DNA from: Gemmatimonadota bacterium
GTDB taxonomy: Bacteria > Gemmatimonadota > Gemmatimonadetes > Gemmatimonadales > GWC2-71-9
DNA length: 6,177 nt
Direction: 5' to 3'
Assembly: GCA_003220985.1 (NCBI GenBank)
Contig: QHTY01000206.1
Location: 11,902-18,078, forward strand
Shown here: positions 5,512-6,177 of the stretch, in pieces
Position numbering within the stretch: position 1 is the first letter of the stretch
Layout of the letters: each line of letters starts with the position of its first letter
The notes under the pieces: generated by a model
The model's database searches: none
What the model saw: only the letters and a program-made list of their open reading frames with translations
Told to the model about the DNA's origin: nothing
Position numbers and translations under genes: made by a program

Positions 5512-6177
5512 GACCGCCGCCACTGCCGCTGCGCCGCGTCGTGATCGTGGTGCCGAGTCTCTTCACGCTGTTCAATCTGTTCTTCGGCATCTGGGCGATG
5601 GTGCTCGCCACGCGCGGCGAATTCTACCGCGCCGGGTGGTTCATCGTCTTCGCGGGGATTCTCGATACGCTCGATGGCCGGGTCGCCCGGATCTCGGGCA
5701 CGGGGACGCGGTTCGGCGCCGAGCTCGACAGTCTCGTCGACATCGTCAGCTTCGGTGTCGCGCCCGCTTTCCTTATGTATCAGGTTGAATTCGCCGCCGG
5801 CTCCGCGGGCGGGGGGAGTGGTGGGGCCTCGTGGATCTTCTGCTACTTCTACGTAATGGCGGCCGCGATCCGGCTGGCGCGGTTCAACGTGACGCAGGCG
5901 GGTCGCGCCAAAACGTACTTCATCGGACTGCCGTCCCCGGCGGCCGGGATGACGCTGGCGACGTATTTCCCGTTCTCGCAGACGCCGTTGTACGCGTCGC
6001 TGCACGGCCTGCCGTGGCATCTGCTGCTCACTTTCTTGATGATCGCCTTGACGATCCTGATGGTCAGCAACGTCCATTATGCCACACTGCCCCGTGCCGG
6101 CTTCCGAACGGTCAGCGGACTATTGGGGCTCACGCTGATTGTTGTTATCCTGGTATTCGGGATCTGGAAGCACGATA
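5508..6177 (+). CDS. pssA: CDP-diacylglycerol-serine O-phosphatidyltransferase (3' end cut by window)
   Basis: PssA is a membrane enzyme that makes phosphatidylserine from CDP-diacylglycerol and serine, the substrate for the Psd encoded just upstream. From GTG 5508, 223 residues are visible and no stop is reached. The complete CDP-alcohol phosphatidyltransferase motif is present: Asp53, Asp56-Gly57, Ala60-Arg61, Gly70, Asp74, Asp78 (LDTLDGRVAR ... RFGAELDSLVD). Hydrophobic segments are seen at about 11-34, 43-53, 77-93, 109-120, 140-154, 170-187 and 202-219. IRLARFNV at 121-128 and GLPSPAAGM at 140-148 are typical of the bacterial PssA branch. A flexible Gly/Ser-rich loop (98-107) lies before the segment at 109. 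With psd it forms a two-step phosphatidylethanolamine module, a common gene pair in bacteria. The GTG overlaps the psd stop. Confidence 0.94.
   Translation, partial: MRPPPLPLRRVVIVVPSLFTLFNLFFGIWAMVLATRGEFYRAGWFIVFAGILDTLDGRVARISGTGTRFGAELDSLVDIVSFGVAPAFLMYQVEFAAGSAGGGSGGASWIFCYFYVMAAAIRLARFNVTQAGRAKTYFIGLPSPAAGMTLATYFPFSQTPLYASLHGLPWHLLLTFLMIALTILMVSNVHYATLPRAGFRTVSGLLGLTLIVVILVFGIWKHD

Noticed and set aside
5205..6077. Long minus-strand open frame under psd and pssA
   Set aside because: Its sequence is rich in Arg, Glu and Asp with no family features; it is the shadow of two well-supported plus-strand genes.

Overview
The window is a gene-dense, GC-rich stretch of bacterial chromosome that carries housekeeping genes. 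The codon use is GC-rich, starts are often GTG or TTG, and neighbouring genes overlap tightly. The gene set (lexA tail, trpD, truA, transaldolase, purB, purC, psd, pssA) would fit a Gemmatimonadota-like or similar high-GC Gram-negative bacterium. That assignment is an impression from gene content and protein style, not a demonstrated one.

Layout: bases 1-74 hold the last 23 codons of a plus-strand gene whose C-terminus reads like LexA. It converges with, and overlaps by 14 bases, trpD on the minus strand (61-1116). A short divergent gap with a perfect 6-bp inverted repeat (1138-1154) separates trpD from a plus-strand operon that runs to the right edge: truA (tRNA pseudouridine synthase), a TalC/FSA-type transaldolase, purB (adenylosuccinate lyase), purC (SAICAR synthase), psd (phosphatidylserine decarboxylase) and pssA (CDP-diacylglycerol-serine phosphatidyltransferase, cut by the window end). 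Each of the five junctions is a 4-base stop/start overlap (ATGA, TTGA, ATGA, GTGA, GTGA), which implies co-transcription and translational coupling. PurC and PurB act at consecutive steps of purine synthesis, and PssA and Psd are consecutive steps of phosphatidylethanolamine synthesis.

Two genes in this ordinary operon look abnormal. The transaldolase lacks about 17 residues that the family normally has between barrel strand 5 and strand 6; the frame is kept and both flanks are well conserved. The start of psd does not encode the usual membrane-anchoring N-terminus. Instead it contains an unusual run of stem-loops (4902-4972), including a 41-base imperfect hairpin centred on a 16-bp perfect palindrome and an abutting 8-bp hairpin with a TTCA turn. 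This resembles the end of an IS200/IS605-type element or a small palindromic repeat inserted into the gene start. Psd also has Glu where the family's conserved Asp of the SPADG motif is expected. I see no CRISPR array, rRNA or tRNA, and no complete transposase.
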